64,000 nucleotides of DNA from Desulfovibrio sp. (GTDB taxonomy: Bacteria; Desulfobacterota; Desulfovibrionia; Desulfovibrionales; Desulfovibrionaceae). This document shows, one piece after another, positions 24,763-31,865 of this stretch; position 1 is the first letter of the stretch, and each line of letters starts with the position of its first letter. Under the pieces are notes generated by a model. That model was not told where the DNA came from. It searched no databases and worked only from the letters and a program-made list of their open reading frames with translations. The position numbers and the translations under genes are program-made. Location of the stretch: assembly GCA_031287575.1 (NCBI GenBank), contig JAITSV010000058.1:123283-187282 (forward strand). Reading direction: 5' to 3'.

Positions 24763-25110
24763 ATGCCCGCCACCCTGCTCATACCCCTGTACCGTGACGA
24801 GGTAGCCCCCCGCTTCGACCTGGCGGGCGAGGCCCTGCTGGTGCACCTGGACGCCGACGGCGCCGAGCTTTCCCGTTCCAGCGTGCTGCTGGCCCACGCC
24901 TCGTCCGAGGAATTGTGCCGCATCGCGCTGGAGGAAAAGGTGCGCGCGGTGATCTGCAACGGCATCGACGACGAGTTCTGGCAGTACCTGCGCTGGAAGC
25001 GCATCGAGGTCATCGACAACGTCATGGGGCCGGTGGACGAGGCCATTGCCCGGTTCCGCGCCGACGTGCTGCGCCCCGGCGACATCCTGTTCCACAGGAG
25101 CGACGCATGA
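24763..25110 (+). CDS. NifX/NifB-like small protein
   Basis: A 115-residue protein resembling the NifB/NifX iron-molybdenum-cofactor-binding fold: IPLYRDEVAPRFDLAGEALL at the N-terminus, a central LLAHASSEELCRIALEEKVRAVICNGIDDEF, and a C-terminal helix. In nitrogenase systems this fold carries metal clusters. In sulfate reducers it also occurs in stand-alone regulators of unknown role. It begins 1 nt after the preceding regulator's stop and overlaps the histidine-kinase start by 4 nt (ATGA), so the three are translationally coupled. That, with the cysteine-bearing PAS domain next door, suggests a sensing role linked to a metal or redox signal. This is inference. Confidence 0.72.
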   Translation: MPATLLIPLYRDEVAPRFDLAGEALLVHLDADGAELSRSSVLLAHASSEELCRIALEEKVRAVICNGIDDEFWQYLRWKRIEVIDNVMGPVDEAIARFRADVLRPGDILFHRSDA

Positions 25111-26837
25111 ACCGCCTGGAACGTTTCCGCAGCCTGTTCCGCACCGCGCTGGACGTGCCGGAAGAAATCGCGCCGGAACGCTACCAGGCCCTGCGCCGCA
25201 AGATCACCCTGCTGCTGACCACCGCCGCCGTGGTGCCGCTGCTTATCCTGTCGGTGATCAACTACCACCAGTACCGCGCCACCCTGACGCGCGAAATCGT
25301 CACCCCGGTGCGCGGGCTGGTGAACAAGACCCGCCACTCGTTCGAACTGTTCCTTGCCGAGCGTGCCTCCACCGTCAGCCTCATCTCGCAGGTGTACACC
25401 CCGGCGGAACTGGCCGACGAACGCAACCTGAACCGCATCTTCCGCGCGGTGAAGGGGGAATTTCCCGGCTTCATCGACCTTGGGCTCATCGACGAGAACG
25501 GCGTGCACGCCAGCTACGTGGGTCCGTACAACCTGAAGGGCAAGGACTACTCCACGGCGGACTGGTACCAGCAGACGCGGGTCAAGGGCGTGTACGTCAG
25601 CGACGTGTTCATGGGCTTCCGGCGCTTTCCGCACATCGTCATCGCCGTGCAGCGCATGACCGACGACGGCCACTCGTGGGTGCTGCGCGCCACCATCGAC
25701 ACCGGGCAGTTCGACCGGCTCATCGCCTCCATGGGGCTGGAGCCGGAAAGCGACGCCTTTCTGGTGAACACCGCCGGGGTGCTCCAGACCGCCTCGCGCT
25801 TCTACGGCGCCGTGCTGGACCAGCTGCCCCTGCCCATGCCGCCCATGACCTATGAAACGGCCACGCTGGAAACCACCGACCCGGCCGGGCGCGACGTGTT
25901 CATCACCTACACCTACTTCCAGCACGCCGACTTCGTGCTGATGGCGGTGAAGCCCCGCGCCGACATTTTCAAGCCGTGGACCACCCTGCGCAGCGACCTG
26001 ATATTGCTGTTCGTCACCAGCGTGGCGCTGATCCTGTCCGTGGCCTTCGGCCTGACCGACCTGCTGGTACGGCGCATGCGCGCCAGCGACGAGCGGCGCA
26101 TCGCCGCCTTCGTGCAGATGGAACACACCCAGAAGCTGTCCTCCATCGGGCGCCTTGCCGCAGGGGTCGCGCACGAGATCAACAACCCGCTGGCCATCAT
26201 CAACGAAAAGGCGGGCCTGGCCTCCGACCTCATGGAACTGGCCAAGGACTTTCCGGAGCGCGACCGCTTCCGCGCGCTGGTGGACGCCATCCTGCGCTCG
26301 GTGGAGCGCTGCCGCTCCATCACCCACCGGCTGCTGGGCTTTTCGCGCCGCATGGACGTGAACATCGAGCAGCTCGACGTCAACGACGTGCTCAAGGAAA
26401 CCATGAGCTTCCTGGAACAGGAGGCGCTGCACCGGTCCATCACCACCTCGGTCAGCCTGGACCCGGCCATGCCGCGCATCGCGTCGGACCGGGGCCAGTT
26501 GCAGCAGGTGTTCCTGAACATCCTGAACAACGCCTTCGCCGCCGTGCCGGACGGCGGGTCCGTGACGCTGGCCACCTGGCTGCGCGACCCGGACACGGTG
26601 GGCGTGTCCATCAAGGACAACGGCAAGGGCATGTCCGACGAGGTGCTTCGCCACATCTTCGAGCCGTTCTTCACCACCAAGAAGACCTCGGGGACAGGCC
26701 TTGGCATGTTCATAACCTACGGCATCATCAGGCGCCTTGGCGGCGACATCGCGGTGCAGAGCAAGGAGGGCGCGGGTACCACCGTGACCGTCTTCCTGCC
26801 CGTGAAGGCCGCGCCAACGGCCACCCTCGGGAGCTAA
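25107..26837 (+). CDS. Membrane-bound histidine kinase with extracytoplasmic Cache-type sensor
   Basis: A 576-residue sensor kinase. Two membrane segments (about 34-54 and 293-313) bracket a periplasmic double-Cache-like domain, recognisable by DLGLIDENGVHASYVGPYNL, GKDYSTADWYQQ and FRRFPHIVIAVQR. The cytoplasmic part has the phospho-acceptor H-box GVAHEINNPLAIINEKAGLA (about 353) and a complete ATPase domain with LNNAFAAVPDG, VSIKDNGKGM, IFEPFFTTKK and GTGLGMFITYGI. The ATG overlaps the stop of the NifX-like gene. A stand-alone receiver gene follows 2 nt after the stop and is the obvious partner. Ligand unknown; Cache domains of this kind often bind small organic acids or amino acids. Confidence 0.93.
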   Translation: MNRLERFRSLFRTALDVPEEIAPERYQALRRKITLLLTTAAVVPLLILSVINYHQYRATLTREIVTPVRGLVNKTRHSFELFLAERASTVSLISQVYTPAELADERNLNRIFRAVKGEFPGFIDLGLIDENGVHASYVGPYNLKGKDYSTADWYQQTRVKGVYVSDVFMGFRRFPHIVIAVQRMTDDGHSWVLRATIDTGQFDRLIASMGLEPESDAFLVNTAGVLQTASRFYGAVLDQLPLPMPPMTYETATLETTDPAGRDVFITYTYFQHADFVLMAVKPRADIFKPWTTLRSDLILLFVTSVALILSVAFGLTDLLVRRMRASDERRIAAFVQMEHTQKLSSIGRLAAGVAHEINNPLAIINEKAGLASDLMELAKDFPERDRFRALVDAILRSVERCRSITHRLLGFSRRMDVNIEQLDVNDVLKETMSFLEQEALHRSITTSVSLDPAMPRIASDRGQLQQVFLNILNNAFAAVPDGGSVTLATWLRDPDTVGVSIKDNGKGMSDEVLRHIFEPFFTTKKTSGTGLGMFITYGIIRRLGGDIAVQSKEGAGTTVTVFLPVKAAPTATLGS

Positions 26838-26839
26838 GC

Positions 26840-27229
26840 ATGCAGGAACTGAAGGTTCTGCTCGTGGACGACGAGGAGGAGTTCGTCACAACCCTGGCCG
26901 AACGGCTGTCGCTGCGCGGCATGGTCACGCGCATCGCCACCGACGGCGAACAGGCCCTGCGCGCCGTGGAGGCGGACCCGCCCCACGTGGTGGTGCTGGA
27001 CCTGATGATGCCCGGCATCAAGGGCACCGAGGCCCTGCGCCGCATCAAGGCCGGGCACCCCGCCGTTCAGGTCATCCTGCTGACCGGGCACGGCAGCGCG
27101 CGCGACGGCATCGAAGGCATGAAGCTGGGCGCGTTCGACTACCTGATGAAGCCCCTGCGGCTGGAAGACCTGCTGGAAAAACTGCACGAGGCGGGCAGGC
27201 TGGCCCAGGCCGCCCAGGGCAACAGTTAG
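26840..27229 (+). CDS. Single-domain response regulator
   Basis: A 129-residue CheY-like receiver with no output domain. The acidic pocket LLVDDEEEF, the phospho-acceptor Asp in VLDLMMPG (about 53), Thr in LLTGHGSA and Lys in YLMKPL are all present. It starts 2 nt after the histidine-kinase stop. As a stand-alone receiver it probably passes phosphate to another protein, perhaps the degenerate kinase-like protein encoded next. Confidence 0.93.
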   Translation: MQELKVLLVDDEEEFVTTLAERLSLRGMVTRIATDGEQALRAVEADPPHVVVLDLMMPGIKGTEALRRIKAGHPAVQVILLTGHGSARDGIEGMKLGAFDYLMKPLRLEDLLEKLHEAGRLAQAAQGNS

Positions 27230-27275
27230 CCCCCGGCACGAGTCTCCGGCACAACGTACCGCACAGGAAACAGGC

Positions 27276-28037
27276 ATGGCACACGACGACACCATCCACA
27301 TTGCCGCCACCGCAAACGGGGACGGAACAAGCGACGCCGCCCACGAATGCGTGGGGTGCCTTGCCGCATCGGCCACGCACGAGTTGCAGAACGCCCTGGC
27401 GGTGATCCGCGAATCCGCCGGGTTGATGCAGGACCTCGTGTCGCTGTGCGGCGAAGGGCTGCCCCACCGCGACCGGCTGTGCACCATGCTTTCGCTGATT
27501 CAGGAACAGGTGGCGCGCGGGGGCGACCTGGCGTGGAACCTGAACCGCCTGGCCCACGCCTGGGAAGAGGACGGCGAGGCCGCCCGCGACCTTGGCGCGG
27601 TGCTGGAGGAATTCGTGGCCCTGGCCCGGCGCGGCTGCGCCATGCGCGGGGTGGAACTTTCGCAAGGTGACGGCCCGGCGGTGGGCGTGAACGCCCCCGG
27701 CCTGCCCCTGCGCGCCAGCCTGCTGCGCGCCGTGCGCTGCTGCCTGGGCGAAGGGCTGTCCGACGGAACGGCGGACGGAGCGACGGGTGATACGGCCCGG
27801 CTCGCCCGGCCCGCCACCGGCGGGGCGCTGGTGCTGCGTGCGGCCCTGCGCGACGGGATGCCCGGCGTGGAACTGGACTTCACCCCGCCCGGGGCGCGGG
27901 CCGCTTCCGGCGCCACCGAACTTTCCACGGTCAGCGCCGACATAGCGCGATGCATGCAGGCGTGCGGGGCAGAAGTACGGCAGGCGAAAGGCGCGCAACT
28001 GCACTTCTTTCTGCCTTGCCCCAACTGCACCGCATGA
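27276..28037 (+). CDS. Degenerate histidine-kinase-like protein
   Basis: A 253-residue soluble protein with a dimerisation helix holding an H-box-like ASATHELQNALAVIRESAGL (about 31-50), close to the SVTHEIxNPL pattern of kinases. The second half follows the outline of an ATPase domain only loosely: there is no N-box, no DNGxG and no GxGLG, and the end (ADIARCMQACGAEVRQAKG then LHFFLPC) resembles only the last strands. It also has CVGC before the H-box. It may be a phosphotransfer protein or phosphatase for the adjacent receivers, not an active kinase. Third-position GC supports coding. No ribosome site stronger than AGGAAACAGGC precedes the ATG. Confidence 0.65.
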   Translation: MAHDDTIHIAATANGDGTSDAAHECVGCLAASATHELQNALAVIRESAGLMQDLVSLCGEGLPHRDRLCTMLSLIQEQVARGGDLAWNLNRLAHAWEEDGEAARDLGAVLEEFVALARRGCAMRGVELSQGDGPAVGVNAPGLPLRASLLRAVRCCLGEGLSDGTADGATGDTARLARPATGGALVLRAALRDGMPGVELDFTPPGARAASGATELSTVSADIARCMQACGAEVRQAKGAQLHFFLPCPNCTA

Positions 28038-28162
28038 TGCGGCGCCATATTTTCCGCTTTCGCGTTGCAACGGTTTCAGCTACGATATAGCCAACTGCTC
28101 TCCTGAAACACTCGTCTCACGCGGCGGCAACATTCTGCCGCCACGGCACAACGGAGGAACGT

Positions 28163-28453
28163 ATGGCAACACTTCGTGAAACGCTGGAACGCTGCTTCGC
28201 GGCCGTGGCCTTCGCCGATGCGGCGGACCATGGCGAGGCCATGCGCATGGCGGGCGTAACCCCCGCTGCCGCATGCGCCGGGCGGCTTGAGGATGTCTTC
28301 GCGGCCGTGGCCTTCGCCGAGGCCGACTGCCACGACGTGGCCCTGGAGATGATGGGATGCGTGCGCCCCGCGCGCCGGGTCATCCACAACAGCTTCCTGG
28401 ACAACGTGGGCCTTGGCGACGTGGCCGTGTGCTATGGCGTCGTGCCCATCTAG
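28163..28453 (+). CDS. Small protein with an internal duplication, unknown function
   Basis: A 96-residue acidic protein with a strong GGAGG ribosome site. It contains the motif CFAAVAFADAADHGEAMRMAG and, some 34 residues later, VFAAVAFAEADCHDVALEMMG. At DNA level a perfect 24-nt repeat marks the duplication (28195-28218 and 28297-28320). A related helix, VAATFAQAGDFDNARKILDE, forms the C-terminus of the response regulator encoded 290 nt downstream, which hints at a shared docking surface. I do not recognise the family. The stop codon adjoins hairpin element copy C. Confidence 0.72.
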   Translation: MATLRETLERCFAAVAFADAADHGEAMRMAGVTPAAACAGRLEDVFAAVAFAEADCHDVALEMMGCVRPARRVIHNSFLDNVGLGDVAVCYGVVPI

Positions 28454-28653
28454 GACCTGCTTCTGAATTGTCTTTTCGCCCGCTGGCTTCGTCAAACATC
28501 GGCTGCCATAGCGTTGCTGTCCTTATCCGTAAGATTCGCGCTACGCGCTCACCTAACGGCTAAGGCTCGGTCAAATACGATAAGAGTATACTCCCTCATG
28601 GCAGCCTTGTTTTCCTTGCCAACGAACGAAAATCCTCATTCAGAAACAGCTCC
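28452..28653 (+). repeat. Large intergenic hairpin element, copy C, with a nested small repeat
   Basis: The same element as copy B (AAGAGTATACTCCCTCATGG is identical; arms TTCTGAATTGTC and TTCAGAAACAGC). It is 202 nt because about 57 nt holding the 33-nt palindrome is inserted between CCATA and CGGTCAAATACGATAAGAG, positions that are adjacent in copy B. It begins within the TAG stop of the preceding small gene. Confidence 0.85.
28527..28559. repeat. 33-nt palindromic repeat, copy 2 of 3, nested in element copy C
   Basis: Begins CCGTAAGATTCGCGCT and ends CCTAACGG; it differs from the copies at 1191 and 57418 at only a few positions. Flanks GTTGCTGTCC and CTAAGGCT also match in part. Confidence 0.82.
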
Positions 28654-28742
28654 GGAACACAGCTAGTGCCCCGCGCGGCGGCTTCGCCACCGCCGCGCGG
28701 GTTTGCGGACCGAGTTTCACCCGAACCCGAAGGAGAGCAGTC

Positions 28743-29198
28743 ATGAAGGGTATCAAGGTATTGCTGGTGGACGACGAGGAAAACTTCGTCCGCACGCTGG
28801 CCGAACGCATGTCCATGCGCGACGCCGGGGCCACCGTTGCCCTGAACGGTGAAGAAGCCCTGCAGATGGTGTCCGCCGGTGAAGTGCCCGACGTCATGGT
28901 CCTTGACCTGCGCATGCCCGGCATCGACGGCATGGAAGTGCTGCGCCGCGTCAAGAAGGCCTACCCGCAGGTGCAGGTCATCGTGCTGACCGGCCACGGC
29001 ACCGAAAAGGACGAGGAAGAAGCCCGCCGCCTGGGCGCCTTCGAGTACCACAAGAAACCCGTGGACATCGACATCCTGGTGCGCGACATTCGCCGCGCCT
29101 TCCGCGAAAAGGTCGAGGACGCCATGGTGGCCGCCACCTTTGCGCAGGCAGGCGACTTCGACAACGCCCGCAAGATCCTGGACGAAGACAAAAAGTAG
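28743..29198 (+). CDS. Response regulator with short C-terminal helical extension
   Basis: A 151-residue receiver: LLVDDEENF, Asp in VLDLRMPG (about 53), VLTGHGTE and the Lys in HKKPVDID. After the receiver a 30-residue tail, EDAMVAATFAQAGDFDNARK, resembles the repeats in the 96-residue protein encoded just upstream. No DNA-binding or enzymatic output is present. It is separated from that small gene by hairpin element copy C and lies 81 nt before a hybrid kinase gene, so it probably works in the same phosphorelay. Confidence 0.92.
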   Translation: MKGIKVLLVDDEENFVRTLAERMSMRDAGATVALNGEEALQMVSAGEVPDVMVLDLRMPGIDGMEVLRRVKKAYPQVQVIVLTGHGTEKDEEEARRLGAFEYHKKPVDIDILVRDIRRAFREKVEDAMVAATFAQAGDFDNARKILDEDKK

Positions 29199-29279
29199 CG
29201 GGCGGGCCGCACCCGTCAGGAGGACTCCGGGGACCGGGGCATCCGCAGGGGTGCCCATCCGCGGACATCCGAGGGAAGC

Positions 29280-30482
29280 ATGATGCGCGCCCTGCTCGTG
29301 GATGACGAGACGGCATTCGCCGAACTGCTGGCCGAACGGTTGCGTGCGCGCGGCATTGCCGTGCGCACCGCCTATGACGCCGAATCCGCCCTGGCGTTGC
29401 TGGACGCCGGGGAGGAATTCGACGTGGCCGTGCTGGACGTGTGCCTGCCCGGCGCCAGCGGCATAGACCTGCTGCGGCGCATGAAGGCGCGTCTGCCGCT
29501 GGTCGAGGCGCTGATGCTGACCGGCTCGTCCGACGTGCGCAGCGCCGTGGAGGGCATGCGCCACGGGGCGTTCAACTATCTGCTGAAACCCGCCGACATC
29601 GACGACCTGGTGCGCGAACTGCGCGCCGCCCACGAACGCAAGCTGCGCCAGGAGGAAAACGCCCGCATGATCGAGGCGGGCAAGCTGGCCTCCATCGGGC
29701 GGCTGGCCGAAGGCGTGGCGCACGAGATCAACAACCCCGTGAACATCATGACCAACGCGGCGGGCTGGATAGAGGACCTGCTGGACGAGCCGGACCTTGC
29801 ATCCAGCCCGCACGCGGCGGAAATGCGCCGTTCGGTGGTCAAGATCAAGGCCCAGAGCCGTCGCGTGCGCGAGATAACCCGCAAGCTGCTGTTCTTCGGC
29901 AAGGGACTGGACCCGCGCCCCGGCCCGGTGCGCGTGGCCGACCTGCTGGGCGAGGCCCTGCGCCTGCTGGGCGACCGGGCCGCCGACCTTGGCGTGACCG
30001 TGCGGCTGGATGCGCCGCCGGACACCCCCCTGCTGGTGGGCCCGCCCGTGGAACTGCGCCAGGTGTTCGTGCACGTGGCGGAAAACGCGCTGGACGCGGT
30101 GGAATACGCCCAGCCGCCAGTGACGGAGCGCACGCTTGCCGTCACCGTGCGGGTGGATGTGCCGCCGCCCCCGTTCGTCCAGTCCGGCGAAGGCTCCGCA
30201 TCCACCTCTTCCACCCCGTCGGGCGGCGAGATGTGCATCGCCTTCCACGATACGGGGCACGGCATCGCATCCGAAGTGCTGCCCCACGTGTTCGAACCGT
30301 TCTTCTCCACCCGGCCCGTGGGGCGCGGCATGGGCCTTGGCCTGTCCGTGGCCGTGGGCGTCATCACCGCCCTTGGCGGGTTCATCGACATCGACAGCCA
30401 GCCCGGCAACACCACGGTCACCCTGCGCCTGCCCCTGCCGGAAACGCCGACCGGGGCGGCCCCGCCCACCTGCCAGGGCTAG
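29280..30482 (+). CDS. Hybrid protein: N-terminal receiver fused to histidine kinase
   Basis: A 400-residue soluble protein. An N-terminal receiver (about 1-118: LLVDDETAF, Asp in VLDVCLPG at about 52, Lys in LLKPADID) is joined to a kinase with the H-box GVAHEINNPVNIMTNAAGWI (about 146) and an ATPase domain (about 240-390: AENALDAVEYA, FHDTGHGI, FEPFFSTRP, GMGLGLSVAVGV). A short Ser/Thr/Pro insertion precedes the DTGHG motif. This receiver-first order suggests that an upstream kinase controls this kinase by phosphorylation. It ends the signalling cluster and is followed by a terminator at 30572-30602. Confidence 0.92.
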   Translation: MMRALLVDDETAFAELLAERLRARGIAVRTAYDAESALALLDAGEEFDVAVLDVCLPGASGIDLLRRMKARLPLVEALMLTGSSDVRSAVEGMRHGAFNYLLKPADIDDLVRELRAAHERKLRQEENARMIEAGKLASIGRLAEGVAHEINNPVNIMTNAAGWIEDLLDEPDLASSPHAAEMRRSVVKIKAQSRRVREITRKLLFFGKGLDPRPGPVRVADLLGEALRLLGDRAADLGVTVRLDAPPDTPLLVGPPVELRQVFVHVAENALDAVEYAQPPVTERTLAVTVRVDVPPPPFVQSGEGSASTSSTPSGGEMCIAFHDTGHGIASEVLPHVFEPFFSTRPVGRGMGLGLSVAVGVITALGGFIDIDSQPGNTTVTLRLPLPETPTGAAPPTCQG

Positions 30483-30571
30483 GCCGACCACCTGTCCCCC
30501 CTGCCTGTCCGCCTGTCCGCCTGTCTGCCTGCCAGCCCGACCACGCCTTCCGCCGCATCGCCCGAAAAAGA

Positions 30572-30602
30572 ACCAGCCACGGGGCAACGCCGCGTGGCTG
30601 GT
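30572..30602 (+). terminator. Terminator after the signalling cluster
   Basis: Stem ACCAGCCACG/CGTGGCTGGT with an 11-nt loop, then GGTGTTT. It lies between convergent genes ending at 30482 and 30631. Confidence 0.6.
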
Positions 30603-30630
30603 GGTGTTTCGCGCCGCAATCCGGCGGCAA

Positions 30631-31374
30631 CTATTTTCCGTGCAATCTGTTCCACCCCCGCACAAGCGACGCGGCGCTGGCCTCCACGCCGCTGCGCGCG
30701 GCGTCCCAGCGGCCAAAGGCCCGCAACGGGTCCAGCCCGGTGACCGAGCAGCGCTCCACATAGCCCAGCAGCCGTGCCCCGGTTTCCGCGTCGGCCAGTT
30801 CACCGCCGATGGTGATGTTGCCCATCAGCGCCGCCCGGCCCGAATCGTCCAGCCGCGAAAGGTCGATGCGTCCGAAGGGGGTGTCGTAGGCCGCGTCGCT
30901 GGGTACCACCTCGGTGGCCTGCATGCCGAAGATCATCAGCCGCAGCCGTGCCACGCCGGGTCCGGGCGTGTCGGTCACCTCCCACCCGCCGCGCCGCAGC
31001 GCATCCACGAAAATATCATACGTCATGAAGACCATGGCGGCCTTCTCTTCGATCGACGCCCCCCGGAACGTCTCGGGCCGTTCCTCGCGCAGCACCACGT
31101 GCTCCACCTGAAACCTGGTGTACCGCCGCAGCAATTCCGGTTCACGCGCGTACAGCATGCCCCCGGTGGTGGGGTGCTCCAGCAGCAGGGGGGCGTCGGC
31201 GGGGGAAACCTGCGCGGCCTTCACGTCAGCGGAAGCGGCGGAGGGCTGCCTGCACGCGCACCCCGTCAGCAGCGCCAGCGAGAGCAGAAGCAACGTCAGG
31301 GCGGCGCGGCGGGGGCGCGGGCGGACCATGGAACGGACAGGGACACGGAACGGACGCAAGGGGAACGCGCGCAT
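30631..31374 (-). CDS. Predicted lipoprotein (DUF3313-like)
   Basis: A 247-residue protein with an unusually long, arginine-rich n-region, a hydrophobic stretch LTLLLLSLALLTGC and a lipobox cysteine at about 39, so it should be anchored to a membrane as a lipoprotein. The mature part includes YTRFQVEHVVLREERPE, MTYDIFVDALRRGGWEV and a LRLMIFGMQATEVV strand, the layout of DUF3313-type lipoproteins; the family name is tentative. The start at 31374 has an AGGAGG site. It is divergent from the patatin gene, with a 491-nt gap in which I see only short CGTCCTCGCC repeats near 31765-31800. Confidence 0.7.
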   Translation of the reverse strand: MRAFPLRPFRVPVRSMVRPRPRRAALTLLLLSLALLTGCACRQPSAASADVKAAQVSPADAPLLLEHPTTGGMLYAREPELLRRYTRFQVEHVVLREERPETFRGASIEEKAAMVFMTYDIFVDALRRGGWEVTDTPGPGVARLRLMIFGMQATEVVPSDAAYDTPFGRIDLSRLDDSGRAALMGNITIGGELADAETGARLLGYVERCSVTGLDPLRAFGRWDAARSGVEASAASLVRGWNRLHGK

Positions 31375-31865
31375 GGGAACCTCCTGGGGTGTCGATGGAT
31401 CTGGTGGCACGGCCAAAGGGGCGCTGCACGGCACTGGCGGATGGAAGCTCCGGGGCTGGGCACGGCACGGTCGGGGCAGGCCGACCGCCGGACCGGAAAA
31501 ACTCCGGAATCATGCAGCAACGTACCATCTCTTCACGACGCGCGGCAACCGTGCTAGTGTTTCCGTCCGTCGGGCTGCCTCCCCGTTCACGTACCGTGCT
31601 CCGTACTCTTTCCAATACCGGCCCCCGGATACACGAGACAGGATACCTTCAGCGTCTCTCCTCCCGCGGACATTCCCCGTCCCCTTCCCCGCGCTGCACG
31701 AGCCTCCACGCCACGCACCGGCCCGGCTCCTCCACCCGGCACACCCCGTACACCTCGCGCCCCCCCTCGCCCGTCCTCGCCCGTCCTCGTCCATCCTCGC
31801 CGTCAGGTCATGCCCGCCGCACCGCGCCGGGTCGGTCACCCGGCTGACAAGCCCATGGGGGTAAC

